A stretch of DNA of 64,000 nucleotides from Spinacia oleracea (GCF_020520425.1 NC_079492.1:138202361-138266360), one strand, 5' to 3'. Counted from the first letter of the stretch, positions 11,162 to 24,552 are shown. Notes: generated by a model not told the origin, from the sequence alone. Program-made: numbers and translations.

Positions 11162-14073
11162 ATGATGAAAATATGGCCATTTACAAGAAAAGGAGCATCT
11201 GGGTTTTCAGCTGCTTCTACCGCCAATGAAGTTACTCATAGAATTGACGCTAATGGTATCACTGCTGTTGTTACTGGTAAATTTCTATACTTCATTATTA
11301 TTGGATTTATTGGAACTAATGGATCATATAATGTAATTGGATTCATTAATTACCACCTCTAATTAATGAATTTTACTGTAATCAGATAATTATGATGGGG
11401 TTTGAGCTTGTTTTTAGTAATTTAATGATTTGGTGTATATTTAGGAGTAATTTTAAAGAACGTTGAGCTTAATTGGCAGTTTGAACAAATTTTGTTAAGA
11501 TGAAGAAACAGGATGAACAATCGTTTGCTTGTAGGCATAATTGATTATGATCTTAATACAAACGATAAGATTCGTACCCAGTGCACAAGGCTCCCGCTAT
11601 TTAGGGCAGGAGGGATTATGAATTTGGGCTAGCTTACCAAAGTCAAATAAACAATTTAGAGCTCAATTTTCTAAACTGCAATATTAATGGACGATATTAT
11701 AACTTAACAACTTAATCATAACTTGGGTTGGGTTACATCATTGTGGTTTATATAAGAAACCATAACATAACTATAACAGGTTTAGGACACTATTACATTC
11801 CTAAACTAACACAACTCTAGTATCCCAAACATACTAGCACCCTAGATATATCATAACTCTAACAAAATTCAGCTCATTTTGATGTCATTGATGCATGATT
11901 CTTGATGTTGAGGTTGTTGGTATTCGATGTTTTGTCGTTGTATAGACGTCTTCGGCTTAGGATGCTAGATTATTCCTGTTTGATTGAGCATTTGTCAGTC
12001 TCCTTCATTGATTGTTTGCAATTTGGTTGGATGGTTAATTATGCTTTATGCATCTAAGAAATAGCTCTGGCAAATATGATCCTGTGAATCTTTGGTATGT
12101 CATGCCATAAATTAATTAGTACGCATGTTTCTGGAATGCTGGTTATATACTTATGTGTAAAACGAAGTATATGATCGAAGTAATTGGGTTACTCTCAACA
12201 TTGTTGATCTCATGAATTTTATGCTTATGACTTCAATGGTTTTCAGGATCAACAAACGGTATAGGAGTAGAAACAGCACGTACTCTTGCCCTGCGCGGTG
12301 TTCATGTTGTTATGGCTGTGCGGAATGTAGATGCAGGCAAAAATATCAAAGATAAATTACTTGAAGAAATTCCTGCTGCCAAAATTGATGTCATGGAGTT
12401 GGATCTTAGCTCATTAGCATCAGTGAAGAAATTTGCATCTGAATTCAAATCCTCGGGTTTGCCCCTCAATATTCTCATGTGAGGAAACTGAACAGAATAA
12501 AGTGTGACTGATTCTTCAGGCTAAGATGTTGAAATTCTAGATCTTCCATAAGCAACCAGTTCTTTCTGTTGGAAAAATATAGTCTGATTGTTGTTTTTGT
12601 AGAGTCATCTAGATGAGTGGTTAATGACGTCTTCTGTTTCAAGTAACAATGCAGGGATTATGGCTACACCATTTCAGCTGTCCGAAGACAACGTAGAACT
12701 TCAGTTTGCAACCAATCATTTAGGTCATTTCCATTTGACGGATCTGCTACTGGATGCCATGAAGAAGACAGCCCATGAAAGCAACAGAGAAGGAGGATTG
12801 TCAATGTTTCATCAGAGGCACATCGGTTTGCTTATACTGAAGGGATTTGCTTTGACAAAATCAACGACGAGTCATGGTAACAATCTCCTATTTTCATTTG
12901 ACATTCATACTTACCTCATCCTGCTAGTTTGATTTATTTTTAGGGTGTAAATGGTCTAGAATGTGAGAGCCTAGTGGAAGATACCAAATGTATGGTATAT
13001 GCTATTATTGCAGGTACACGAGCTTGCAGGCGTATGGACAGTCAAAGCTTGCCAACATTTTGCATGCAAATGAGCTTACAAGGCGACTGAAGGTACTTGT
13101 GCAGTTGTGCCTATTAATAATCAGAGAAATAATCTCCAATTGTAGCTCTTAATGACAGTTGCATGCATTACTGCAATGCGTATGCCTTTATCCAAGATAC
13201 ATTCTGTGTTAATTAGTTGTTCCTTTTTTCTCTATTCATACAGGAAGAGGGGGTTCAGATAACTGCAAATTCACTTCACCCTGGATCCATCACAACCAAT
13301 CTTCTGCGTCACCACAGTCTCATCAATGGTAAACGTCTTAGATTAGTCTCAATTTTCCGCCTTCATCCCAACTTATTTCTCATTCATTCTTTTAAATTGA
13401 ACCTTGACCGTTACTTATTCTCCAAAGCATTTATTTCAAAATAATGTTATATTTCTAAGGAACATCTTTTCGAAATACAGCAATATACATTTTTATTGAT
13501 TTCATGTTATTGAAATCGGGTTTTTCTTATGTATCAATGGTCAAAATTTAGGACAATTAGCAAATTTATGGTTTGAAACATAGGGAGTATGTATTTGAAT
13601 AATTTGGCCATTTTCTGTTACAGTTCGAGTTTGGTAATTTTTTTTATAGAACACACAAGAACAAATCCTCATCCAGTCCTAGAGCATATTCATGATTGCA
13701 TATATTTACATAGTCATCATTATGCATGTTTGATGTGTATATGCCCACTCTGCTTTTTATGCAGGAGTCATCCACACTCTTGGGAAACTTGTGCTCAAAG
13801 ACGTTGAGCAAGTAAATATATCTTCCCTTTATAGACCATATATTGTAGAGTTTTATATACTTCAGTTGATTCACGAAAGTTATCACTGAATGTGGTTGGC
13901 GTATGTGACAGGGGGCAGCAACATCATGTTATGTGGCATTGCATCCACAAGTTCAAGGAGTAAGTGGCGAATATTTCATGGATAGTAACATAGCTCAGCC
14001 GTCTTCTCAGGCGAAAGATGCAGAATTGGCAAAGAGATTATGGGACTTTAGCTTGAAGCTCACACACGCCTAG
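11162..14073 (+). CDS. Short-chain dehydrogenase/reductase, TIC32/retinol-dehydrogenase-like, with one frame break
   Basis: Rossmann-fold NAD(P)-dependent oxidoreductase. Exons by hand: 11162-11276, 12247-12478, 12644-12876, 13014-13092, 13244-13328, 13765-13811 and 13912-14073, all with GT-AG borders. Start codons at 11162 and 11165 are adjacent, and relatives begin near the WPF motif that follows. Visible marks: cofactor motif TGSTNGIG (split by intron 1), NNAG (split by intron 2), active-site Tyr/Lys in AYGQSKLAN, and the family-typical ANSLHPGSI and the C-terminal LWDFSLK. The expected length is about 317 aa. In exon 3 the frame slips by one base near 12792-12796 (GAAGGAGGATTG). The family sequence [11 protein letters not shown], which holds the catalytic Ser, continues in the other frame, so one base is missing relative to a working gene. 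Everything downstream is intact, so this is either a very recent null allele or a sequence error. Substrate is unknown. The TIC32-like name is by family resemblance only. Confidence 0.85.
11576..11625 (-). mobile_element. SINE-like 3' fragment in dehydrogenase intron 1
   Basis: On the minus strand the sequence reads GGGAGCCTTGTGCACTGGGT, a string I recognise from the 3' part of plant Au-type SINEs. No box A/B region or target duplication could be matched, so this is at most a fragment inside the 970 bp intron. Confidence 0.4.
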
Positions 14074-14711
14074 CTTTAAGTCGCATTGGGTTGGTTGTTC
14101 TTTGCTGCTATGTACTGTGTTGACCTCTAGCATACACTACTCATAGAAAAATTAGAAATAAGTGTTTCTCTTTCATAGAATGATTTCTTCTTGTTGAATA
14201 ATATGCAGGGTGGTTTCCTTGCTTAAAAGTTAAAACTACGTTCAGAAATTTTGATATTAGATCGATATTGTTCAGAAAAATGATTTGCCATCTATGTTAA
14301 ATACAGAGTAACGCATATTACAATAGAATACGAGTATGTATACATAAATCAAATGATACATAGCATCTTAAGCTTCCTTGCCTTGGAACTTCGAAGCACA
14401 AAAAAGGATCTGTTCATTGATATGTACATACAGCAAAAATATCAGCCAAAACCTAACCTAAATATGTTTAAGCAATAAACTAACCTAATATTGCTAAAAA
14501 TATCTAGCTATTCACCACAATGATTGCACCTTAAATACATTGGCCCTTGCATCAGGAGAATCCCCAAAAACTGATCTTCAAAAAGGTATACATCTGCAAC
14601 AATAGTTCAACTGTACAATAACTAACCACCTTCCAGGCATCCACTTTTGCTGTCAAAAAAATAATTATGTCCACCATTCACAGTGTATGATGTTTAACCA
14701 GGTACCAGGAG
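14074..14711. other. Intergenic between two convergent genes
   Basis: This holds the 3' ends of the dehydrogenase (+) and the kinase (-), which face each other about 640 bp apart. AT-rich, with no further feature visible. Confidence 0.6.
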
Positions 14712-17700
14712 TCAGCTGAGATGATCCATCAAGAGTTGCTGGGACACATGATTAGCCAATACTGACTGTCGATTACAAAATTTTCCAGGCTCGCGTTGAA
14801 CAAGTTGTCCAAATTTACTTCCTACAAAGTCAGTTTGACATGAAACTACATCTCCGTTTAGCTGAGAGACCTCTGGAATACCAGATAATGTTTCTAGCTT
14901 TCTTTTACAGTACAAGGGGCTGCCACTGACATAAATACTCTTCTGAGGCCTTCGATAAGGTAATGAGTGATCCAAATGCTTAATTGGGAAGGCAAAATCC
15001 CCGCTAGTGCAGGGTGTAGATGACCCAGAAGCAGTCTGAGGGCTGGAAATAGTAGGATTTCTTCTTCTGTAGATTGGCTGTGATGACTTTGGTTGCAAGA
15101 GAGGACTACCAATAGGAGAAACTGGACATGATATATGTTTTGATACACGAGGATTACTGCATAAAAACACAACAACAACAGGATTTTACCCTCTACGTAA
15201 AAAGTACATTCCTCCATCCAGATCAATTGTCCCAACTCACATTGTCCCAACCCCTTACTAAATGGCATACATCGTGTTTTCAATAAAATAGGCCTTTTAA
15301 TAGTTGTCTCCTTCCCATCCTCTCTCCACCGCTCTAGTTAAGTGTGGGGTTGTTTGGAAATATACAATTATCATTTATTTCTATATGAAATGTTTTTTTC
15401 CTGACATCTTAGAGTGAGGATGGAATACGTGACTATTACTTCTGAACGGAGAGTGTGTTTGTGATTCAAAAGTAATGTTAGATTTAGGGTGAATCTAGCA
15501 AGTTTGCTACCAAAAGAGTTTATTAAATTATCTTTAAAATGTCATAAATGATATATTAGAGATAAACCTTTTACTGGACCTCTAACACAAGTTTTTGTCA
15601 AACTGGTTCTCTTAGGTAGCAGACCCACGAAAACAAAGACATCTTGAGTTTGAATCTTTGGGATCCTTATTCCAAACAAGGTAGGTGCAGTGTGCACAGG
15701 ATATGAATTCGAAAAGCCATGCCAGCATGAACTTTAAGTGTTCTTGTTGTGTTTTTTAATTAAATCATCTCCAACAACTTGGTATGCAAATTTGACAAGA
15801 CCCAAGCAAACTGGTAACGATAAACAAATGGATAGGAGCCAGGACATTTGGTAGAGTTTCAGCATGAGGACGACAAAAAGGAAGTATTCATAGGAAAAAA
15901 ATCAAATACGCCAAGGTATTCCAAATCAGTGTTCAGATTTTATTTTATTATTTTTTGTATATATTCTAATCAGCACAAGGCAGAGCATATGAAGAGAGAA
16001 AGGAACCTGGATCCTGATCCATTCCTAAAACCCCTGGACAACTGCACAGCCACTCCTTCTAAGTCCAAGCTTGACATTGCTTTCGTATGACTCCTGCCCT
16101 GTAATAACCATGTATTTAATCAGTTTAATGAAATCAGCTGCATGTAACGAAATAACAACTGCAGAAAATCTTCCCAAACACAACCATAACCACTGCAGAA
16201 AATCTTCCCAAACCCAAACAATAACCACAGCTAAATAGTCATATAGAGTATGATTAGTACTTTTCTCTCTCCCTCAGGCCCTCTCTCAACTAATCCTGTA
16301 AAAGCGCTCACCTCTTCCCCCCCCCCCCCCCCCTCTTCTAATTTCCCAGACATCTACTTAGATATTCTCACTCATTTAACCAAGTTGACACAGTGAAGAT
16401 ATGCATGCTACATAAGAAGTTTGAACAGAAGTCACAATTGGTAAAGAGCATACTCCCTTGGAAAAAGTTCCCAAAAACAACCGTCTTCTTCTAAAATTTA
16501 CTAGACTTTCAAATCCAACACATTGGTCAATTACAACTTCAAGGACCAAGAAACAGATAGCTGGATATCTGGCAGTTTTTAGGCAAATGTAAAACACTGG
16601 CATTCATGATTCATCTACCAGCAACGGAAGGAATCCGTTAGATCTAAGAGCTTCACGTTACCTTTTAGTCTTTTGCTAAACTTTCAGAAACTATACTTAC
16701 TCAGTTAGTCCATCCCTTATCCAGTTTGAGCATGTAAAAGATATCCAGCCCTGTCCTTGGCGCACAGAGCATATTTACAGCTACTGGACGTCTGGACATC
16801 CACGAAAATGCATATTTACCCACCAAGGAGATAAGGCAACTCTTATGAAATCCACTGCAATTATGCAGTGTGTAGCAACAAGATGTGTCATGCGATATAT
16901 TTCCATCAACTACAAATTTCGTACCTTGTATCTTTCTGGATTAATAGGTGTATAGTGTGGCCCAAGAGGATCTAAATTTAGCAAGCAACTTTCAGAAGCA
17001 GCATTTCTGAGAAAAGGATGTCCCAACAGCTGAGCAGCAGTAGGCCGATCTCGAGGGTTTCTCTGCAAACATCGCCGAATGAAATCCTTTCCTTCCTCTG
17101 AGAGATGATCAGGGACTGTAGGAAGTTCTTTGCTGTTCCCAATTTTGAAGAGAGCTGCAACCTTCAGAACAACCCAAAATAAGAGTGATTTAACTCATAA
17201 ATTGAGTGTGTGTGTGTCCACTGGGAGGGGGAAGGGGGGAAGGCGGTTGTTTGTCCAGCAAGAAAGATCCATGCACAAGAATTTGTGTCTCAAGTAGAAA
17301 AGTAAATGTTTTTATATCCTCCAACCCATCATTCGAAATAGAACAGGAGTTTGTATGAACAAGATCATAGTTCTGAGGTTAAACATCGATCATAAACTAA
17401 CACCTCAAGCAACTCACCCCTTCATATTGACTCCACGGAGGTTTTGCAGTCGCCATCTCTATTACAGTACACCCAAGGCTCCATATATCAACAGCAAGGT
17501 TGCATCCATTTGAGTTTCTAATTACCTGAATAAGTAAAATATTGATGACTTCTGGAAACCCTGGTCCAGAGCACAAATAAAGGACCAGAACAAAAGGGCA
17601 AGTGTGCTAACCTCAGGAGCCATCCAGTATGGGCTTCCTTTGAAAGAGAATGGACATGACTGCCCAGTGATCTGCAAGTCAAATAAGTCCTTCCACTCAA

Positions 17701-20361
17701 TAGTTTATTTACAGATAACACAGATACAATCAAAGCAGGTTACAAACCAGGATATCCCAAACTGACTTATTTTTCTCATCTCCAATTATATCTTCCGTGT
17801 TATTGTTAACTATTACAGGGACTTTTACTTCATATTTAAGTGCCACACAACAATAGAAGTATTCACAAAACAAAAAAGTTACAGGAAATGCGGACAGTGG
17901 TGAATACTTACATGTTTCGCCATGCCAAAATCTGCCAATTTAACCTGCCCACTTGGGTCCACAAGTATATTGGCCCCTTTGATATCCCTGCACAACACAT
18001 ACCATAACACAACATACATATGAGAAGAAGATTTCACAGATTAGATGTACTAACCAAGGAAGTACAAGCCAATGAAAGCAATGGATTTTCAGAAACATTA
18101 ACCTGTGAGCAGTGTTTTTAGAGTGCAAATATGCAAGTCCGGACAAAATTTGCCGGGTATAGCTACGGATAGCTGATTCGCCAAGCTCACCGTATTCTTG
18201 GAGAACTTTATAAATAGAACCACCAGAGACATATTCTAGATATATATACAGTTTGTCGTCAACCTACAAAAGATTAGAGCCTCATAAATACTTCGTTAAT
18301 ATAGAACATAACCCTAGCTTAGCCAAATATTAACAATAAGGTATTCCAAACAGAAATACACTTCCAGCAACATCATAGAAAAAGTACAGAATGCCTTACC
18401 ATCTCAGAATCACTATAGCGCACAATATTTGGATGTCTTAAGCGGCTCAGCAGAGTGATTTCCTGTCATGGTATCAACAAGCAAAAAAAGATTCCTAATG
18501 AAAAAAGAACATGGCACAAGTATTAAGGGACATTTAGAGCTAAACTAATTTTCAGTAAATAAAAGTGAAAGACTATTTGGTTGACTATTGAAATTTTCAA
18601 CAATTGCACAGGTTTTATCTTTCTTTATTTTATTTTATTTTGACAAGTATCAGCACAATACTGAAGACGTACTTGTCTTAATTGCTGTGCACTTTCCTTT
18701 GACTTGGAATCATCAGAGAACAACGTAACTTCCTTCATCGCACACATCTCGCCAGTTTCACTGAAAATCAAGAAATGAAGAATCAGATGAAAACAATTCT
18801 AAGAAGTCAGATGAAATGTTAAATGTCTTGAGTAAAGCTGAATAGATATGAATGATCAGAAAGGTTCAACAGGCTTCAGGAAAGGATAAAGAAAGAAAAT
18901 GGATACCAGATTTGAAGAATTCAGCATGAAGTTGCTAAAATTCAAAAGGCTACCTCTATAAAACAAATAAATAGTGCAATACATGGAAGTTCTTTTAACA
19001 AACCTGTTGAAGCCCAGATAGACCATACCAAATGTGCCACTTCCTATAAGACGCCCTTTTTTCCAGCGTGAAACAGGGCTTGTTGACATTTCTGGCCGAA
19101 GATTGATATTTGGGGGAGTGGGAGTTTTTCCTGCTACATATGAAGATGAAAATGGACAAGAGCTACAAGCTGCTGCAGGGGGGAGTGGTAGCTTGTGACT
19201 CTCAGGCTTTCCATCATTACACCTGTCCACAGAAAATTCAGTGCAATTCCTTCCATACCAAGGACGTAATGGAGTCCCACCACCACTTTCCACGGAAGAA
19301 CCTCGTCGCGGACTGGTCATTCTAGGGCTTGGTATAGGTGAATACTCTGGACTACACCCATTCTGAGGCCCAATGAAAGACAGATTCAAGACAGGGTTGT
19401 GTCCTGAACTTTTTTCAGAACTCAGGTAACAGAAATGTCCAGATCCAGCCAACTTCACATCTAAACATGGTGTTCCTGCACCAGAACAAGATTTGACAAC
19501 TTGTTTGTGGGTACAAGAGTCTACTGGGCTTCGTGAAGGACTTGAAGTATAGCTGTCTGGAGCACTAAAGAAACCAGCACGAGGGGCAATTTGCAATTTA
19601 GTCACTTGGGCACCAAATCGTCCACTTTTTGCTGATGTAAAGGGAGTATGATCACTAATCACTGGCTTCAATTGGTCTTTTAGAATTCTTCGAGTAATGA
19701 TCGAGGAGTGTTCCATGTGCCTTTTAAATGTTAAAAATAAGAAGAATTCTATAAAAATTACTTGAGATGGAGCTTAAAGGTAATGAAAAGACAAGAGCTG
19801 ATGGAAAAGACTATACCTGGAAGGACTGCTGATAGCATTTACATTCCCACTTTCATAATCAGATGCCTGTGGGCTCAAGAGCTGAGAATCAGGCTGATCA
19901 TTAGTATCACCTGAGCTATTACTCGAAATGGAGGAAGTAGCACAATGTCCCCAAGCATCCAGAGCAAGGGGATGTTCACGGTCATATCCATGTCGAGAGA
20001 GAAAATCAGAATTTGGCAAAGGCTTAGAGCAACCATGCAACTCCAAGCTCGTTGGGCAATGTCTAGAAACAGCAGGTCCTACAACTGAAGTAGGCTGCAC
20101 AGGAAGTGGAAGAGGTTGAGCATGAGGGGGTTCAGCAAAACAATGGCAGCGTGATACTTGCAACGAGGGTAATGCTGAGTCTGAGAGGGATCTTTTTTCT
20201 GAGCAGGCATCTAAAGAATACTTCCCTGAACCTGCAGATTTACCAGTTTTCTTGTCTTCCAGACGACTGTTAATTTTCCTTTGTATTGAATTAACAAAAC
20301 CTCCTCTGTTTGTCTTTCCTTGCACCTCTTTGCATGAAGACTTCCCCCACCACAAAGGCAT
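14712..20361 (-). CDS. YDA: MAP kinase kinase kinase, YODA type
   Basis: Ser/Thr kinase at the head of a MAPK cascade. In Arabidopsis, YODA controls stomatal patterning and embryo polarity, upstream of MKK4/5 and MPK3/6. Coding exons (minus strand, first to last): 19817-20361, 19004-19720, 18673-18760, 18400-18462, 18103-18263, 17912-17987, 17612-17671, 17418-17525, 16925-17161, 16007-16098 and 14712-15156. All join in frame to 863 aa, near the about 880 of YODA. Layout: basic, Ser/Pro-rich N-terminal region (1-400); kinase domain about 405-665 with GSGTFG loop, Lys430 (AMKEV), HRDIKGAN (Asp526), DFGMAKH (544-550), GSPYWMAPE and RDRPT; then a Ser/Pro-rich tail with [11 protein letters not shown] and ASGSSTP, typical of YODA. 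The start MPLWWGKSS agrees with the family MPWW start. Intron 9 contains a run of about 16 C (around 16320) and a small tandem duplication (16153-16220). The family call is firm; the exact orthologue is likely. Confidence 0.92.
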
Positions 20362-21840
20362 ATCGATGTGCCAATATACAGAAACAATGTGCTATTGTCC
20401 TTGGTCCACTAACAGATTATAGATAGCAGTGAAATAGGAAATCTACTGAAGAAAAGAGAGATGTGACAATGTTAAAGATGAAACTTCAAAGTGCCCCTGA
20501 TGATTCTCCATCCTCCCGGACTACTGACGAAAAATCTGTTTATACGCTTTAGATAATTAGTATCGAAATCAACAATACTGTCACAATATTGTAAGACCAC
20601 ATAAAAAGAAAAAGAAAAAAAGTGCATGCTCAAAACCATTGTCAATTGATTCCTTAACCAAGAAACGCAACTGAATCAATATGTTATACTCAAATGAACA
20701 CAATCGCACACGTAAAGTTGACAAAATTTGTGAAACGGGCTTCAAATAAAGATATTTTGGAGCTTCAATACTAGAAATTAGATTCAGACAATTAACAAAA
20801 ACCTCTCGTATTTGTCAGTCTCAATGTATTATAGAAAAATCCAGTGCTAAAGATCCTAAAATCCTAGCAATAGGCCTTCACTCTTCATGCACTCTTAAAT
20901 AAGTTCAATACTCCAATACTTCAGGTTTTGAAACAACAACAAAATCTGCTCAATCTACTTGTGAGACTTCTGACATACCCTTAAACTAATCTTCCAAAGA
21001 AACCCTCAATATCTACTTTAACAAACATTCGGTCAGTTATGGCATAGCATAAATAAGTACAATTACAACAATGAAAAACCTCCTATGGGAAGACCGGATA
21101 CTCCAATAAGCCCTCAGAACTCAGAAGAGAAAAACAAAAACTTAGTTAGATTCTTTCTATTTTCAGCAGAATAATATTGTAACAGATACCTAGGTGGCTA
21201 ATGTTGTATGATTAAAAGATAATAGCTAGTGAGCTACATTACCAATTACCATGGCAGTTCATGCTTAAGAACTTGTTTCCTAGGGACACCTCAGAATTTG
21301 TACACATAAACATATACCAGAATACAATTGTATCAACAACTACCTTAAAACCTAATCTGTTAATAAAATTCTATAATCCATTTCCCAAAATCATTCTCAG
21401 ACACAACCTTTAAATATAAAAAGATACCTTAATCAAAAAAAATTAAACAGCGTATTGACAAATTCCAACTCAATTAAGTCAATTAACCTTTGAAATCGAC
21501 AAGCAGACCAAGTCAGAACACAATTATCACAAACATTAAGATCAACATTTGATAATTTCTAGTCAAACAAACATCAAAGTGAAAACAGCAACACGGTAAT
21601 CCTTATTTTACTCACATATGTCAAACATGAACTCGATCAAACACTTTAAAATTCCAACATTTCTAACAATTAATTGAAACCCAGAAATTAAAAAATAACC
21701 CAATTTAAATCAAATTTAAAGAGCAGTGAAGAGCAAGTTACCTGTTGATGGTAGAGGAGAGAGAAAATGGGTGCGATTTTCCGATTTGAAAGAAGGATGA
21801 CAAGGCCCCGAAAAAAATATGACTTGTAAAAGAAGGAATT
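20362..21840 (-). other. Probable 5'-UTR exon and leader intron of the kinase gene
   Basis: Upstream of the kinase ATG there are about 1.4 kb of AT-rich sequence without coding signs. Near 21741 the minus strand has a good donor (CAACAG then GTAACTTGC) after a GA/CT-rich stretch, as in a 5'-UTR exon. The matching acceptor would lie near 20395. YODA-like genes commonly have a leader intron. The exact borders are not settled by sequence alone. Confidence 0.45.
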
Positions 21841-22784
21841 ACTGACATCATCAACGACGTTCATTGCCGGGGTATATGACGCCATGTGGCATGTGCAAAC
21901 ATAATCCGACGGTTGAGACTGAAGTGTGAAGTTACACAAAAGCCTTAATTTGTCTGTTTAATCATGAAATTCATGGTTAATATTTTTAATTTCTTTGTCA
22001 ACAAATACAAATAGAAAACGAATTTGTAGTTTTAGATTGACCCTTCGATTGAATGTCATAGCAACTTAGGTTCACCCCCGTATGTCAACGTTGGTGGTTG
22101 TTTTATTTTTATTTTTTTAAAACAAAAAACAAGTATTTTCTATAGGGTTGATTAACACCTTTTTTATTTGAATTAAACTATATTCGAAAGCTATTATTTC
22201 AGTAAGGTCCGTCGTCTTATTTTCTAATACAAATCATTTTCTAATATATATGGAGTACTTAGTATAAGAACAGTTAGTCTCATAATCTCATATCCTATCA
22301 GACCATCTGATACTTACTTAACTGTCAGTTCATGCTTAATAATATATCATATAGTTATGAGTTAGGAACAGTAACATATGGCATTAGACCGTCTTTTTTT
22401 AAAAAAATCCTAATATTATTGTCGTCATTGCATACGAAGACGATATTATCGTGTCACTTTAACTAATTGCATCACATATATTTTGAATTGAGGGAGATAA
22501 GGAAATTACAAGGTAATAAGGTATATTAATAAAATCAATTCAGTGATTGATTAAGCTAAGATCACGAGTACCAAACAAGAAAATGACTTTTGAATGTGTT
22601 ACCTAAGCTTAATTAGTCTTAAATCAAATCACCCCAAATGTTTTTGAGCTTAATTAAAAATGACACTGCTAGATTACATCACTCTACCGCGTTGAGTATA
22701 TTTGCTTTAACTAATGGCTTTTTCATCGAGCTAAGTACTTGACTTGGCAATCATAGGATTCATAGTACAACTGGGTCAATTGTA

Positions 22785-22994
22785 CTCCTTCCGTTCCTTA
22801 ATATTTACCCCATTTCTACTTTATGAATCTTATTTTAAAGAGTTTGACCACAAATTCTTATTAATAAATAAGAAATGATAAAGTTTTGTTATTCGATTCA
22901 ATGTATATTTTTAGAATTTTTACACTTATTGAATTAAAATATATTTATGTTTTAAATCGCATCTTAAAAACCGTGGAAAATAGGACAGAGTGAG
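22785..22994. mobile_element. Stowaway-like MITE
   Basis: TA precedes the left end CTCCTTCCGTTCCTTAATAT. The right end GGAAAATAGGACAGAGTGAG is followed by TA. The ends are imperfect inverted repeats. Length about 210 bp; diverged copy. Confidence 0.55.
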
Positions 22995-23222
22995 TACTCG
23001 TGGGCAGTAATGAGCTAGGCTTGAGGTGAAATGATCAATATGGCTACTATTGTATGTGATCTAGTACTAATGTAGCTAGATGCGGGGAGACGGGAAGTGG
23101 ATCCGAAATAAGATTACATATCGAATATTCTTTTTTCTCCTTTCAACTTGGTCTATGAAATTAATTCATCCACTAAAGATAATTTCATATAAGTTTTGAT
23201 ATGGGAGATAGAAAAGTTAATA

Positions 23223-23464
23223 TTTCATCCGTTTCGAAAATATCGCACCATAATTGATTTTTACTCCTCTAACCATTATTTTGACCCTTAATATTTCAAA
23301 TCGTGTAAAAGCAAAAATTATAAAAAAATATATATAATATCGATATGAATCTAACATGACCTCACATAACTAGACTTTTTTTACGTACGAATCACAACAA
23401 ATGGCCAAAGTCGAAGTGTGAATAATGTAAAAAAAATGGTGCGATATTTCCGGAATAGAGAAAG
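23223..23464. mobile_element. Stowaway-like MITE, second copy of the AATATCGCACCA family
   Basis: The left arm ATCCGTTTCGAAAATATCGC and the right arm GCGATATTTCCGGAATAGAG form terminal inverted repeats. TA flanks both ends. The interior matches 6053-6291 (TTTTTACTCCTCTAACCATT, ATCTAACATGACC). Confidence 0.65.
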
Positions 23465-23756
23465 TATGTCATTTGTCAGCTCATACAAAAAGAAATTTAA
23501 ATGCGTATCCCAAACCTTTAAAATACTCACAATTGGAGTACTATGCTTAAGAATAGTGTTATGAGTCACAAAATGGTGAAATTCACTATTACTAAGATTT
23601 TTTTTTCATTCCTTCCCTTTAGATGCTCTATGTTGCTTGTTCAAACAACCTAGGTTCAACTCTTGTTAATTACATATATTACCAATTTCTTTTCTTTGTT
23701 TCACTTTCTCCTTTTTTGATTTAATTTTACGAACTAATTTCAATATCTCGGGGGAC

Positions 23757-23795
23757 CGCGCACGTTAGTATTAACGTGCGCGGTCCAACAACTAG
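23757..23795 (+). mobile_element. Helitron-type 3' terminus (plus strand)
   Basis: A near-perfect GC-rich hairpin (GACCGCGCACGTT, loop AGTATT, then ACGTGCGCGGTC) is followed by a few bases and CTAG, then T. That is the structure of Helitron 3' ends. The left end of the element is not identified. Confidence 0.5.
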
Positions 23796-24127
23796 TATAA
23801 TAAAAATTATAAACTATAATCCCAATCCTTGGATTTTGATACTTTTTGGGTACGCAGATAACCTAAACTAAAGCTTAAAAAAGTTGTGTTAGGTTGACAC
23901 GGACACAGAGACGATAACTAACCAAGTAGCATGGTAAGAGTTGTGCATGGGCTATATTTTATTGAGAAAGCACAATAAGTACCGACAGGATAAAAACAGG
24001 ATTAAATGGCATGCCAATTCCATAGCCGCCGATCACGGCCCACTCTCATTTCTAGGGTCCAATAGAACTTCTTTTTTTATATATGTAATGGGCCATGTAG
24101 ACCTATAGAGCTTTCGTTATAAACTTG

Positions 24128-24152
24128 TTAGTCTTATATGCACGAGATGCGT
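24128..24152 (-). mobile_element. Helitron-type 3' terminus (minus strand), same family as 41700
   Basis: On the plus strand TTAGTCTTATATGCACGAGA runs into TGCGTGCG. It is the counterpart of CTAGTATTTTATGCACGCTA/TGCGTGCG at 41700. The short hairpin (GCACG/CGTGC) and terminal CTAA on the minus strand fit a Helitron end. A partial repeat of the hairpin flank lies near 24222. Confidence 0.4.
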
Positions 24153-24451
24153 GCGAATATAAGATATAAATTTGTGTTACTACATTTAAACTTGAAATAA
24201 TATGTAAAAAGTATAATATAAATGAGATGCGTGCGAATATAAAAACCATATAAATTAGATAGAATCGAACGCATATAAATAGATTGATTAAAATGGTAAG
24301 AATTTATTTAAGGGGCTACATTGTTTTTTTATTACATAAAATCCAACTTCATTTCTTTGGATGATATCTTCTGTTCCTATTATGATGCTGGAACTTACTT
24401 TATAAGGGAACGTCTGATATCTTTGATCTTTTGGTATCCCTCTGTGAAATA

Positions 24452-24552
24452 CTTTTTTCGTCCCTTTTTTAATATTTACGCTTGGTATAATATACTTCAT
24501 ATATAAATTCCAACTTAATTTACACGTAAAAAATAAAAAAGGACGGAGGAAG
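24452..24552. mobile_element. Short Stowaway-like MITE
   Basis: CTTTTTTCGTCCCTTTTTTA on the left pairs with AAAAAAGGACGGAGGAAG on the right. TA flanks both sides. At about 101 bp this is an almost bare inverted repeat. Confidence 0.6.

Noticed and set aside
15590-15700. tRNA-like box B (GAGTTTGAATCTTTGG) in a kinase intron as a SINE
   Set aside because: No convincing box A, tail or flanking duplication could be found.
16310-16335. Poly-C run as a functional i-motif or assembly gap
   Set aside because: It is a short homopolymer in a kinase intron with no further supporting signal.
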